64,000 bases of DNA. Source: JBMNTP01 sp050945795 (GTDB lineage Bacteria; Bacillota; Clostridia; Christensenellales; MGBC116941). Positions 8,584 through 16,063 of this stretch are shown here, piece by piece. Where the stretch lies: positions 19,475-83,474 of the forward strand of contig JBMNTP010000004.1 of assembly GCA_050945795.1 (NCBI GenBank), in the 5' to 3' direction. Position 1 is the stretch's first letter; each line of letters begins with the position of its first letter. The notes below the pieces were generated by a model. That model searched no databases. It was given only the letters and a program-made list of their open reading frames with translations, and was not told where the DNA came from. Position numbers and translations under genes: made by a program.

Positions 8584-8597
8584 CAAACAAACGTTCG
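8584..8597 (+). promoter_or_regulatory. LexA (SOS) operator overlapping the dinB transcription start
   Basis: CAAACAAACGTTCG matches the Firmicutes LexA box CGAAC-RNRY-GTTCG at 13 of 14 positions. It lies 4 bp downstream of the -10, over the expected +1, where bound LexA would block transcription. This makes dinB a likely SOS gene. Confidence 0.75.
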
Positions 8598-8611
8598 CAT
8601 GAGGAGCAGGT

Positions 8612-9826
8612 ATGGACAGGGTGATACTGCATTGTGACCTTAATAATTTTTACGCGTCGGTCGAATGCCTAGAAAGGCCGGAGCTGCGCGGGCGTCCCGT
8701 CGCCGTATGCGGTGATGAGAGCCTGCGCCACGGTATAGTGCTGGCAAAAAACAATATGGCTAAAAAGGCGGGGATCAAAACGGGCGAGCCGCTGCACAGC
8801 GCCCGACGCAAATGCCCTTCTTTAACGGTTGTGCCCGCATGCTTTGATAAATACCTGGCTTTTTCCCGCCGCGCCCGCGAAATATATGCCCGGCGGGCTT
8901 TTAGGATAGAGTCTTTTGGCATAGACGAATGCTGGCTTGACATTACCGGCTGTGACGATCCGGTTGCCTGCGCTAACGAAATACGCGCCGATATAAGAAA
9001 TGAACTGGGCATAACCGCCTCTGTAGGCGTTTCGTGGAACAAGATTTTCGCGAAACTGGCGAGCGACCTTAAAAAGCCGGACGCCACAACGCATATAACC
9101 CGCTCCAACTATAAGAGGATTATATGGCCGCTTGACGCCGCCGCGCTTTTATATGTCGGTCCCGCAACGCGCAAGCGCCTCGCCTCCGCCGCCATATTTA
9201 CAATAGGCGATATAGCCGCAGCGCCGCCCGGCTTTTTGTCCGGCCTACTCGGCAAATGGGGGCTTACGCTTTCATCATACGCGAACGGTCTTGACCGCTC
9301 GCCGGTGCTGCCCTCCGATGTATCTCCGGATATAAAAAGCATAGGCAACAGCACAACAACGCCGCATGATTTGATAAGCGAAAGCGATGTAAAACAAACC
9401 TTTTTCCTGCTTTCAGAAAGTGTCGCCGAGCGCATGAGAAAGCATGGTCTTAAAGGCAAAACGCTGCAAATAAGCATAAAATACAACGACCTAAATAGCT
9501 GCGAGCGCCAAAGCACGCTGCCGTATCACACCTGCGTATCCGGGGAAATAGCAGCGGCGGCGCTTAGGCTTTATAAGCTGCACTCATCCGGTCTACCGGT
9601 GCGCGCGCTCGGCGTAAGGCTGAGCGACCTTATAAGCCCGTACGCCGAACAGCTTAGCTGGCTGTCTGGCGGCGGCAGAAAAGAGGAGCTTGAGCGCACA
9701 ATAGACAGCCTGCGCGGCCGATTCGGGCATTTTTGCATACAGCGCGCGCTCATGCTTTCGGTGCCGCAGCCTTTTTGCCCGCCTGTAGCGGAAGCGTCTC
9801 CCAATTCAATAGCTTTTATGAGGTGA
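8612..9826 (+). CDS. dinB: Y-family DNA polymerase (DinB/Pol IV-like)
   Basis: Translesion DNA polymerase of 404 residues. The palm carries the metal-binding Asp in HCDLNNFYASVE (Asp9) and the second acidic cluster in FGIDECWLDITG near residue 105, where Pol IV of E. coli has SIDE. The FGIDE form is, from memory, common in clostridial paralogues. ASVGVSWNKIFAKLASDLKKP is the conserved fingers/palm motif region, followed by helix-hairpin-helix thumb and a little-finger domain. No clear beta-clamp-binding peptide is visible at the C-terminus. GAGGAG precedes the ATG. A LexA box over the promoter implies DNA-damage induction. The small gene after it, 6 bp away, is probably co-transcribed. Confidence 0.9.
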   Translation: MDRVILHCDLNNFYASVECLERPELRGRPVAVCGDESLRHGIVLAKNNMAKKAGIKTGEPLHSARRKCPSLTVVPACFDKYLAFSRRAREIYARRAFRIESFGIDECWLDITGCDDPVACANEIRADIRNELGITASVGVSWNKIFAKLASDLKKPDATTHITRSNYKRIIWPLDAAALLYVGPATRKRLASAAIFTIGDIAAAPPGFLSGLLGKWGLTLSSYANGLDRSPVLPSDVSPDIKSIGNSTTTPHDLISESDVKQTFFLLSESVAERMRKHGLKGKTLQISIKYNDLNSCERQSTLPYHTCVSGEIAAAALRLYKLHSSGLPVRALGVRLSDLISPYAEQLSWLSGGGRKEELERTIDSLRGRFGHFCIQRALMLSVPQPFCPPVAEASPNSIAFMR

Positions 9827-9832
9827 TTTGTT

Positions 9833-10063
9833 ATGGCAAAAGTTTTTGTAGGCATGCACGCGGTCTTTTCACCGGAAGGCAGTATATCGCCGCGAAAAAT
9901 GATATGGCCGGACGGCCGAACGTTTGATATAGACAGAATAGAGGATATAAGGCCGGCAGCCAGCCTTAAAGCCGGGGGCTGCGGCATGCGCTACATATGC
10001 TCTGTTCGCGGACGCAGATTGGCGCTTTTCTTAGATAACAACAGATGGTTTGCGGAAGTCTAA
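9833..10063 (+). CDS. Small conserved-looking protein in the dinB operon
   Basis: A 76-residue protein starting 6 bp after dinB with its own GAGGTGA site, so it belongs to the same SOS-controlled transcript. It is predicted to be mostly beta strand: VFVGMHAVFSPEGSI, a WPDGRTFDIDRI segment, then GGCGMRYICSVRGRRLALF and a final WF. There is no signal peptide or membrane segment. Bacillus Y-family polymerase genes are often paired with YolD-like genes, but this sequence does not resemble YolD. The function is unknown; linkage suggests a polymerase accessory factor. Confidence 0.75.
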   Translation: MAKVFVGMHAVFSPEGSISPRKMIWPDGRTFDIDRIEDIRPAASLKAGGCGMRYICSVRGRRLALFLDNNRWFAEV

Positions 10064-10199
10064 ACCTCCGCATAATCCCTTTTTAAAATAAAGAATCCAA
10101 ATACTATAAAATCCCATCCACTTATAATCTGCCAAACTCCCTATACCAAAACCCCCGGTTCTTTTTAAAACAAACCACCCCATCCCCCACCCCAAAATG

Positions 10200-10285
10200 C
10201 CTTGGAAAGGCATTTGCAATGGGATTCTTAAGGGACTGGTCCCCTTAAGCGGCGGTTTCATGGCAGCGCCTCCAACGTCTCCCCT
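10200..10285 (-). repeat. Single diverged copy of the dispersed repeat found at 22.4 kb
   Basis: On the minus strand this stretch reads ACGTTGGAGGCGCTGCC..., then CCGCTTAAGGGGACCAGTCCC, TTAAGAATCCCATTGCAAA. It aligns with the 108-bp unit at 22432-22729, including the AAGGG-ACCAG-TCCCTT palindrome. The flanking 10064-10200 segment holds no gene. Confidence 0.7.
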
Positions 10286-10301
10286 CCTCGTCTCACAACG
10301 C

Positions 10302-10331
10302 AAAACCGGCCCGATATACGAGCCGGTTTTT
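10302..10331. terminator. Bidirectional terminator after the dinB operon and nitroreductase
   Basis: AAAACCGGC, 11-nt loop, GCCGGTTTTT. Symmetric A and T runs allow termination on both strands between the converging dinB and nitroreductase transcripts. Confidence 0.85.
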
Positions 10332-10351
10332 ATGCTTTAATAATATAAACT

Positions 10352-11149
10352 TTACTTAACGGCTGTTATCTCAGCGACATGCGGCCTGTTAAGCAGCTGC
10401 CAGTTTGTTTTAACGCCGTGCTGCGCCGCCGCAAGCTCCATATGCAGCATAGCTATGCCAAAATCTATCTCGCTAAGCGGCAGCCTAATCGGCACCGCCT
10501 CAATGCGTATGCCGCCTTTAAGAACTGTAAACCTCCACGGCTGCGCGTTCATAGCGGATGGCGCTATCCGCGCCGCCTCCAGCGCCGCGCGCTGCCATTT
10601 TGGCAGTAAATCAAGCTGCTGCGTTATCATGCCTGTCAGCGTTTCAAGCGTTTTACGCGACCTGCCGCTAGCCGCCTTTTCTATAATGCGCTCTGTTGTA
10701 GAGGCATCCTTTGCTACTATGCCAAGCGGCGTGACGCATACCAGCTTCTCATTATCGCGCATTGCGACCATCTTTTTCGTCTTGGCTTGAGAATATGTAC
10801 CCGCCGTCCAGCATGTGCCTACGTCCATGGCTGTAGCGTCAAGCACAAGCTGCTCTCCGGCGTAACCAGCTTTAAGCGAACCGAACGCGTCGCCTTTTCG
10901 GCAGAATATAGCCGCGGCGGCCATATCGCCTTTTATGGTGCCGTAACCTCCCGGCAATAAGGAGAAAATGTCTTCCGCCCCTTTAATTACCGCAATCCTG
11001 ACGCCTACAGCTTTGCTTAAGCTGTGCGCGCTTAGTTTAAGCTCGTCCAGCACATGCGGCTGCGGCTGCGAAACAAAAGTTCTGTTTGAACGCCTTTTGT
11101 CTATCGCCCGGTAGCGCGCCTCGGTGTACTTGTCATATTCCCACCACAT
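10352..11149 (-). CDS. Nitroreductase-fold protein (TM1586-like family)
   Basis: A 265-residue protein with two tandem half-domains of the nitroreductase fold in one chain, the layout of the TM1586 NiRdase family. Visible elements are the N-terminal RRSNRTF flavin-phosphate-binding-like motif, LVLDATAMDVGTCWTAG in the middle, and the second-half IAPSAMNAQPWRFTV motif. The family is expected to bind FMN and reduce unknown substrates with NAD(P)H. It starts 5 bp after the pfkA stop, so the two are probably one transcript, though the Shine-Dalgarno is weak. Substrate unknown. Confidence 0.8.
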   Translation of the reverse strand: MWWEYDKYTEARYRAIDKRRSNRTFVSQPQPHVLDELKLSAHSLSKAVGVRIAVIKGAEDIFSLLPGGYGTIKGDMAAAAIFCRKGDAFGSLKAGYAGEQLVLDATAMDVGTCWTAGTYSQAKTKKMVAMRDNEKLVCVTPLGIVAKDASTTERIIEKAASGRSRKTLETLTGMITQQLDLLPKWQRAALEAARIAPSAMNAQPWRFTVLKGGIRIEAVPIRLPLSEIDFGIAMLHMELAAAQHGVKTNWQLLNRPHVAEITAVK

Positions 11150-11154
11150 GCTTT

Positions 11155-12183
11155 TTAACCAAAGTAAAGAGCGGCTGCATCATAAAGCTCTTTTGTTACT
11201 TCCTTGCGTACGCTTACAGCCGATTCAAGATCGGCAACAACTATATCTGTAGCGCTAAGAGCGACCATGTTTCCGTATTTCTTTTCAACTACCAACTCGC
11301 CGGCTTTCTGGCCTAGCCTTGTTCCAAGCACCCTGTCAAACGCCGACGGCGCTCCGCCGCGCTGCAAATGCCCAAGAACTATATGCCGCGCTTCCTGACC
11401 TGTGCGCTCCTCAATAAGCCTTGCAAGCGTCTCGCCTATCGCCTTTTGCGTAAGGTTTACGTTGCCAAAAGCGTCGCGCTCAAGATCATCCTCGCTCATG
11501 CCTTCAAGGGAGAAACCCTCGGCTACGGCTATAAGCGTATATTCCTTACCCTCTTTGCGCCTTTTATTAACAACAGCGCATATCTCATCGAGCGACTTGG
11601 GGAACTCGGGTATAAGCGTCATATGCGCATCGGCAGCGAGTCCGGCCTGGAAAGCTATCCAGCCGGTATGCCTTCCCATTATCTCAACCACCATAACACG
11701 CATATGCGCCTGCGAAGTGGTATGAAGCCTATCGAGCGCCTCCATGCATATGTTGGCGGCGGTATCAAAGCCGAAGGTATAGTCGGTGCTGCTAAGGTCG
11801 TTATCTATTGTCTTAGGCACGCCTACCATAGGCATACCCATCTTTGTCAGCTTGTTGGCTACGCCAAGGGTATCATCGCCGCCTATCGCCACTATGCCTT
11901 CAAGGCCGAGCTTTTCCATGGTGGCGCGCACCTTCTCAGGCCCGTTTTCTATCTTCATAACGTTTGTGCGGCTAGAGCGCAGAATTGTTCCGCCTTTTGT
12001 CTGTATACCGGCTACGTCCTCTTTTGTCAGCAGCTTGCCTTCCCCATCTATCGCGCCTTTCCAGCCCGCCTTAAGGCCATAAACCTCAATGCCCGCCTCA
12101 AAGCACTTTTCCGCAACGCCGCGTATAACAGCGTTAAGTCCCGGCGCATCGCCGCCGCCTGTCAATATACCAATGCGTCTCAT
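11155..12183 (-). CDS. pfkA: 6-phosphofructokinase, pyrophosphate-dependent type
   Basis: Phosphorylates fructose-6-phosphate at the committed step of glycolysis. A 342-residue enzyme beginning with the substrate-binding motif TGGGDAPGLNAVIRG, with catalytic PKTIDNDL and MGRHTGWIA segments. Two diagnostic positions are seen: Asp104 in GGDDTLG and Lys124 in PKTIDND. ATP enzymes carry Gly at both; Asp and Lys are characteristic of PPi-dependent enzymes, making the step reversible and ATP-saving. It has its own promoter (TTGAAG/TATAAT) and an AGGGAGG site. The nitroreductase gene follows directly. Confidence 0.93.
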   Translation of the reverse strand: MRRIGILTGGGDAPGLNAVIRGVAEKCFEAGIEVYGLKAGWKGAIDGEGKLLTKEDVAGIQTKGGTILRSSRTNVMKIENGPEKVRATMEKLGLEGIVAIGGDDTLGVANKLTKMGMPMVGVPKTIDNDLSSTDYTFGFDTAANICMEALDRLHTTSQAHMRVMVVEIMGRHTGWIAFQAGLAADAHMTLIPEFPKSLDEICAVVNKRRKEGKEYTLIAVAEGFSLEGMSEDDLERDAFGNVNLTQKAIGETLARLIEERTGQEARHIVLGHLQRGGAPSAFDRVLGTRLGQKAGELVVEKKYGNMVALSATDIVVADLESAVSVRKEVTKELYDAAALYFG

Positions 12184-12227
12184 CAGAATCCTCCCTTTTC
12201 TTTACCTATATAATTTCACTACCAAAT

Positions 12228-12256
12228 ATTATATATCAGCTTAGCCGTTACTTCAA
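12228..12256 (-). promoter_or_regulatory. pfkA promoter
   Basis: Minus strand: TTGAAG, 17-nt spacer, TATAAT, about 45 bp before the pfkA start. Confidence 0.7.
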
Positions 12257-12281
12257 CGCAATTGAGCGCCGAACGTCAGGC

Positions 12282-12698
12282 TCATTCGCCAATAATCTTA
12301 ATAAGCACCCTTTTTGTGCGCCCGCCGTCGAATTCACCGTAAAATATCTGCTCCCACGGCCCAAAGTCCAGTCGCCCTTTTGTTATGGCCACAACAACCT
12401 CCCGCCCCATAATAGAGCGCTTAAGGTGCGCGTCAGCATTGTCCTCATAACCGTTATGGCGATACCTGTCGTACGGTTTTTCAGGGGCCAGCTCCTCCAG
12501 CCATTTTTCAAAGTCGGCATGCAACCCGCTTTCATCGTCATTAATAAAAACGCTGGCCGTTATATGCATGGCGTTTACCAATACCAGCCCCTCTTTTATT
12601 CCGCTTTCTAAAAGCGCCTCTTCAACTCTTGGGGTAATATTTATAAATTCCCGCCGCCTCTTAACCTCAAAAATAAGCTCTTTTCTATAGGATTTCAT
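12282..12698 (-). CDS. YjbQ/UPF0047 family protein
   Basis: A 138-residue member of the YjbQ (UPF0047) family, some of which show weak thiamine-phosphate synthase activity; the true role is unsettled. The family hallmarks are present: a His in VNAMHITASVFIND, Asp/His in HNGYEDNADAHLKRSIMG, and the C-terminal GRLDFGPWEQIFYGEFDG with RTKRVLIKI. The start at 12698 is preferred because GGAAGGGAG lies 9 nt upstream; an upstream in-frame TTG has the same site directly against it. It stands alone between pfkA and the acyl-CoA synthetase. Confidence 0.88.
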   Translation of the reverse strand: MKSYRKELIFEVKRRREFINITPRVEEALLESGIKEGLVLVNAMHITASVFINDDESGLHADFEKWLEELAPEKPYDRYRHNGYEDNADAHLKRSIMGREVVVAITKGRLDFGPWEQIFYGEFDGGRTKRVLIKIIGE

Positions 12699-12771
12699 AA
12701 AGCTCAACTCCCTTCCTATTTATTGTTAACTTAGCAAATAATATAATACAACATATTTTGGCATATAGTAA

Positions 12772-12797
12772 GCGCCTCCCCAAAAACGAGAAGGCGC
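12772..12797 (-). terminator. Probable terminator of the T-box operon
   Basis: GCGCCT, 14-nt loop, AGGCGC just after the acyl-CoA synthetase stop. The following U-run is weak, so efficiency is uncertain. Confidence 0.45.
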
Positions 12798-12804
12798 CCA
12801 GTAC

Positions 12805-14472
12805 TTATTCGCTTGCTTTGCCTGCGTCCCTTGCCCTAAGCTCGGTGCGCCGTATCTTTCCGCTAATTGTCTTTGGCAGCTCCTTCACAAATTCCACTAT
12901 CCTCGGGTATTTATACGGAGCGGTAACCTTCTTAACGTGGTTTTGCAGCTCAACTTTCAACTCTTCGCTCGGCTCATATCCTTTGCTAAGCACAATCGTC
13001 GCCTTAACAATCTGTCCCCTAAGCTCATCCGGCACACCTGTTATGGCGCATTCTAAAACGGCGGCATGCTCGAGCAGCGCGCTTTCAACTTCAAAAGGCC
13101 CTATGCGATACCCGCTCGACTTTATAACGTCATCAGCTCTGCCCACATACCAGAAATAACCGTGCTCATCACGCCATGCCATATCGCCGGTATGGTAAAA
13201 TCCCATCTTCCATACCTTTTCCATAAGCTCCGGCGCTTTAAAGTATTCACGGAACATACCAACCTGGCCGTTAGGATTTGCCTTTATTATTATCTCTCCT
13301 ACCTCACCGGCACGGCAGCGTTTACCCGCCTCATTAATGATATCAATATCATAACCCGGCGACGGCTTACCCATAGATCCGGGATTAGGCTCCATCCATT
13401 TGAATGTGCCGAGAGCTAAAGTGGTTTCGGTCTGTCCAAACCCTTCATAAAGCTTTAAGCCGGTTTTTTGCAGCCACTCGTCGTATATCTCGGGGCTAAG
13501 CGGCTCTCCTGCCACCGAACAGTGTCTTAGCGATGATAAATCGTACTTATCCATATCCGCCCTTAAGAAATACCTAAACATTGTCGGCGGGCAACACAGC
13601 GATGTTATGCGGTAGTTCTCAATCTTTGAGAGCATATCGTTGGGGTCAAACTTATCAAGATCGTATGCGAAAATCGCGCATCCCGATAGCCACTGCCCGT
13701 ACAGCTTACCCCACATCGCCTTGGCCCATCCCGTTTCGGATATGGTAAGATGCAGCCCGTCCTCATCCACCTGCTGCCAGAATTTGGCGGTATGTATATG
13801 CGCGAGCGGGTAAGTAAAGTCATGGCGCACCAGCTTGGGATGGCCGGTAGTGCCGGAAGTAAAATATGCCAGCGAAATATCGTCGTTTGTCGTTTTTTCT
13901 TCCCCCGTCGGGCGGACAAAATCCTCCGATGCCTTTTCAAGCTCGGCGTCAAAATCCACCATGTCCTGCTCTTGGCCGGTGCAAACCATCTTAACATCAT
14001 GGCCCGACTCTGAAACAGCCGCCCTTATATTATCCGGCACGCCGTCTTTGGATGTGCATATAATCATTTCAAGATCAGCGGCATCTATCCTGTAAACAAT
14101 GTCTTTGACAGTTAGAAGCACCGTTGCTGGTATAGCCACCGCACCCAGCTTATGCAGCGCGATAATTGTAAACCAGAACTGATAATGCCGCTTTAGCATT
14201 ATCATTACAGGCGAGCCGCGCTTAACGCCCATGCCTTTTAAAAACGACGCTGTCTTATCGCTATAACGCTTCATGTCGGCGAAGGTGAATATCCTCTCCT
14301 CGCCGCCCGGCTCACACCATACCATTGCCACCTTATCAGGCTCATTTACCGCCATCTCATCAACTACATCGTAAGCGAAGTTGAAATTCTCCGGCGGCTC
14401 AACATTGAAATTAACCTTAAAGTCCTCATATGAGGTATAATCCGCTTTTACATATTTGTGATATAAAGCCAC
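12805..14472 (-). CDS. Acyl-CoA synthetase (AMP-forming), acetyl/medium-chain type
   Basis: Activates a carboxylic acid to its CoA thioester through an acyl-adenylate. The 555 residues carry all core motifs of the ANL superfamily: P-loop YFTSGTTGHPKLVRHD, YEGFGQTETTLALG, YHTGDMAWRDEHGYFWYVGR with the hinge Asp/Lys region RADDVIKSSGYRIGPFEVE, and the C-terminal KTISGKIRRTELR with the catalytic Lys. It most resembles medium-chain/branched acyl-CoA ligases. Translation starts at GTG with GGGGGAG 6-7 nt upstream. It follows the XRE-cupin regulator gene by 13 bp, and both lie behind a T-box leader. That control suggests the acid activated is tied to amino acid supply, possibly 2-methylbutyrate for isoleucine; this is inference. 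Confidence 0.9.
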   Translation of the reverse strand: MALYHKYVKADYTSYEDFKVNFNVEPPENFNFAYDVVDEMAVNEPDKVAMVWCEPGGEERIFTFADMKRYSDKTASFLKGMGVKRGSPVMIMLKRHYQFWFTIIALHKLGAVAIPATVLLTVKDIVYRIDAADLEMIICTSKDGVPDNIRAAVSESGHDVKMVCTGQEQDMVDFDAELEKASEDFVRPTGEEKTTNDDISLAYFTSGTTGHPKLVRHDFTYPLAHIHTAKFWQQVDEDGLHLTISETGWAKAMWGKLYGQWLSGCAIFAYDLDKFDPNDMLSKIENYRITSLCCPPTMFRYFLRADMDKYDLSSLRHCSVAGEPLSPEIYDEWLQKTGLKLYEGFGQTETTLALGTFKWMEPNPGSMGKPSPGYDIDIINEAGKRCRAGEVGEIIIKANPNGQVGMFREYFKAPELMEKVWKMGFYHTGDMAWRDEHGYFWYVGRADDVIKSSGYRIGPFEVESALLEHAAVLECAITGVPDELRGQIVKATIVLSKGYEPSEELKVELQNHVKKVTAPYKYPRIVEFVKELPKTISGKIRRTELRARDAGKASE

Positions 14473-14485
14473 TTTAACGCTCCCC

Positions 14486-15043
14486 CTATTTAAGTATTAT
14501 TGCAAGGAATTCACAGTCTCTTCCGCCCAGCGCCTTCATAGAGTGCTTATAGGAAGCGTTGTAATATATCGAATCCCCTGGCGAAAGAACAAAAACATTT
14601 CCGCCTATATCTATTTTTAAAGTGCCGCTTATAACGTAATCAAACTCCTGACCCTCGTGATTGTCGTATACCCTAAATTCCTCGTCAGCATCATATTCCT
14701 TAACAACAAGGAACGGCTCCGCCCTCCTGTTTCTAAACGCGAAAGCCAGATGCTGGTATTTGTACTCTTTGTTCCTTTCAAATACAAGGCCCTCGCCCTT
14801 CCTTACCAGCGTAATATCCTTAAGTTTTGGCGTATCGCCGGTAAGTATATTTGTTATGTCGACTCCCAAGCGCTCACAGATTCTGTAAAGCTGGCTGAAA
14901 GTAAAATCATGCATGCCCTGCTCGTATTCGAGGTATTCCGGCTCAGTAACGCCTACCACCTCAGCCATTTCGCCTGTTGAAACTTTGCATATGTCTCTCA
15001 ACTCTGAAATTCTCTCTGCAATAAGCTTAATCTGATCGTTCAT
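14486..15043 (-). CDS. XRE-family regulator with C-terminal cupin domain
   Basis: A 185-residue DNA-binding protein: helix-turn-helix at about residues 8-65 (ISELRDICKVSTGEMAEVVG), then a cupin_2 barrel at about 110-183 with EGQEFDYVISGTLKIDIGG and LSPGDSIYYNASYKHSM. Proteins of this layout sense small ligands and control nearby metabolic genes; this one probably regulates itself and the acyl-CoA synthetase after it. GAGGAGG precedes the ATG. It is the first gene downstream of the T-box terminator, so its expression should depend on tRNA charging as well as on its own ligand. Confidence 0.88.
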   Translation of the reverse strand: MNDQIKLIAERISELRDICKVSTGEMAEVVGVTEPEYLEYEQGMHDFTFSQLYRICERLGVDITNILTGDTPKLKDITLVRKGEGLVFERNKEYKYQHLAFAFRNRRAEPFLVVKEYDADEEFRVYDNHEGQEFDYVISGTLKIDIGGNVFVLSPGDSIYYNASYKHSMKALGGRDCEFLAIILK

Positions 15044-15059
15044 GACATTTCCTCCTCAA

Positions 15060-15318
15060 AATAAAATAAGCCGCGTCTCATTATGAGACGCGGCATTATC
15101 GCCACGCGGTACCACTCAAATTGACCATACGGTCCACTCTACGGCTCTATCAAGCCTGCGCCTGTAACGGGGCTGGCCGTGGTTCGCCTACTTGTTTCGG
15201 CGACCTCGCTCCGGAGAGATACCCACCGATTTTCGCAGCGCCGGTTTCCACCTTATCCGACTCTCTGTGTCTGCTTAGCTAAACGGCAGCGGCTCCTTCA
15301 TAGCGTTTTTCTATATCT
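15060..15318 (-). promoter_or_regulatory. T-box leader, apparent isoleucine specifier
   Basis: The minus strand carries the T-box core GAGTGGTACCGCG (15105-15117), within the 15105-15119 segment, followed by the terminator at 15070-15094. Upstream is Stem I: AGAGAG, then stem GTCGG/CCGGC around GGTGGAAA, a GCAG/CTGC helix, and the specifier-loop strand GAAA-ATC-GG. By alignment with glyQS leaders (GAAA then codon) the specifier reads ATC, isoleucine. The T-box UGGU expects discriminator base A, which tRNA-Ile has; this argues against reading AAT (Asn, discriminator G). Uncharged tRNA should stabilise the antiterminator and turn on the XRE-cupin and acyl-CoA synthetase genes. Confidence 0.88.
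15070..15094 (-). terminator. T-box regulated terminator
   Basis: GCCGCGTCTCA, TTATG-side loop, TGAGACGCGGC followed by a U-rich TTATTTTATTTT tract. It is mutually exclusive with the antiterminator formed by the T-box sequence. Confidence 0.85.
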
Positions 15319-15324
15319 TTTTAA

Positions 15325-15353
15325 AGATTACCACAGCTGCGCTCAAGTGTCAA
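15325..15353 (-). promoter_or_regulatory. Promoter of the T-box operon
   Basis: Minus strand: perfect TTGACA, 17-nt spacer, TAATCT. Transcription would begin near 15318 at the base of Stem I. Confidence 0.8.
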
Positions 15354-15361
15354 TCAGCTTT

Positions 15362-15952
15362 TTATAAAACGCCGTCAAACATAATCATAGCGCGCTCCTT
15401 TTCTATAACAAGCCTTATAATCGAAGTGTTATCCACCATAAAGTTCCAATAATACTTAAACGGCAAATCAAGCAGATGCATTATTATAAACCTTATGCAG
15501 CCGCCATGCGCCACAACCGCCGCGTCCAGCCCTTTTTCGATTATACTGTCTATCGACGCGCCAACTCTTTTAAACATATTATCCGACGTTTCTCCGCCCG
15601 GCTGCGCGCAGTTATATTTACCGCTTACCCAACCGGCATGCTGCTCGGCATATTGCTTTCTAACATCCTCAAATATCATGCCTTCCCAGTCGCCAAAGTC
15701 CAACTCACGCAGTCCCGGCATAAGCACCGGCTCCATATTAAGCGCCTCGCAAAGCGGCTTAGCCGTTTGCACCGCGCGAATCATATCGCTTGAATAAACA
15801 GCCTTTATACGCTCAAGCGGCAATCTTTCTGGCAGCGTTAGCGCCTGCCGCTCTCCCCTTTCGGACAGAGGAACATCGAGCCTGCCGCAATACCTTCTTT
15901 CGGCATTGAGCACCGTCTCACCATGCCTTACCAAAAACAGTTCCAATTTCAT
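15362..15952 (-). CDS. Histidine phosphatase family protein (CobC-like)
   Basis: A 196-residue branch-1 histidine phosphatase. The phospho-acceptor His is in LVRHGETVLNAERR, with the conserved Arg in SSDMIRAVQTAKPL, Glu in LRELDFGDWEG and the second His in AVVAHGGCIRF. The LDFGDWEG form and the nearby cobU-like gene favour alpha-ribazole-5'-phosphate phosphatase (CobC), the step before cobalamin assembly; a generic phosphoglycerate-mutase-like phosphatase is possible. The site GGGGGAGG sits unusually close to the ATG. A terminator lies between it and cobU, so it may have separate expression. Confidence 0.75.
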   Translation of the reverse strand: MKLELFLVRHGETVLNAERRYCGRLDVPLSERGERQALTLPERLPLERIKAVYSSDMIRAVQTAKPLCEALNMEPVLMPGLRELDFGDWEGMIFEDVRKQYAEQHAGWVSGKYNCAQPGGETSDNMFKRVGASIDSIIEKGLDAAVVAHGGCIRFIIMHLLDLPFKYYWNFMVDNTSIIRLVIEKERAMIMFDGVL

Positions 15953-15986
15953 ACCTCCCCCAAATATATTACAAGCTTACAAGGGC

Positions 15987-16010
15987 AAAAAAACAAGCCC
16001 TTAACGGGCT
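15987..16010 (-). terminator. Terminator after the cobU-like gene
   Basis: AGCCC-GTTAA-GGGCT followed by TGTTTTTTT on the minus strand. Two further small palindromes, GCGCCAATATGGCGC (16021-16035) and CCGGCAGCGCCGG (about 16051), lie between it and the stop codon. Confidence 0.75.
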
Positions 16011-16063
16011 GATATACCCTGCGCCAATATGGCGCTATTAAAGCATCTTCCGGCAGCGCCGGA

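Noticed and set aside
10031..10303. Minus-strand 90-codon frame after the dinB operon
   Set aside because: It overlaps the repeat copy, overlaps the end of the small dinB-linked gene, and has no start signal.
11368..12213. 281-codon plus-strand frame opposite pfkA
   Set aside because: Antisense shadow of a well-supported gene; no protein-like composition or ribosome binding site.
15060..15318. Asparagine (AAT) specifier in the T-box
   Set aside because: Alignment of the GAAA-codon pattern and the UGGU discriminator contact favour ATC (Ile); Asn tRNA would need UGGC.
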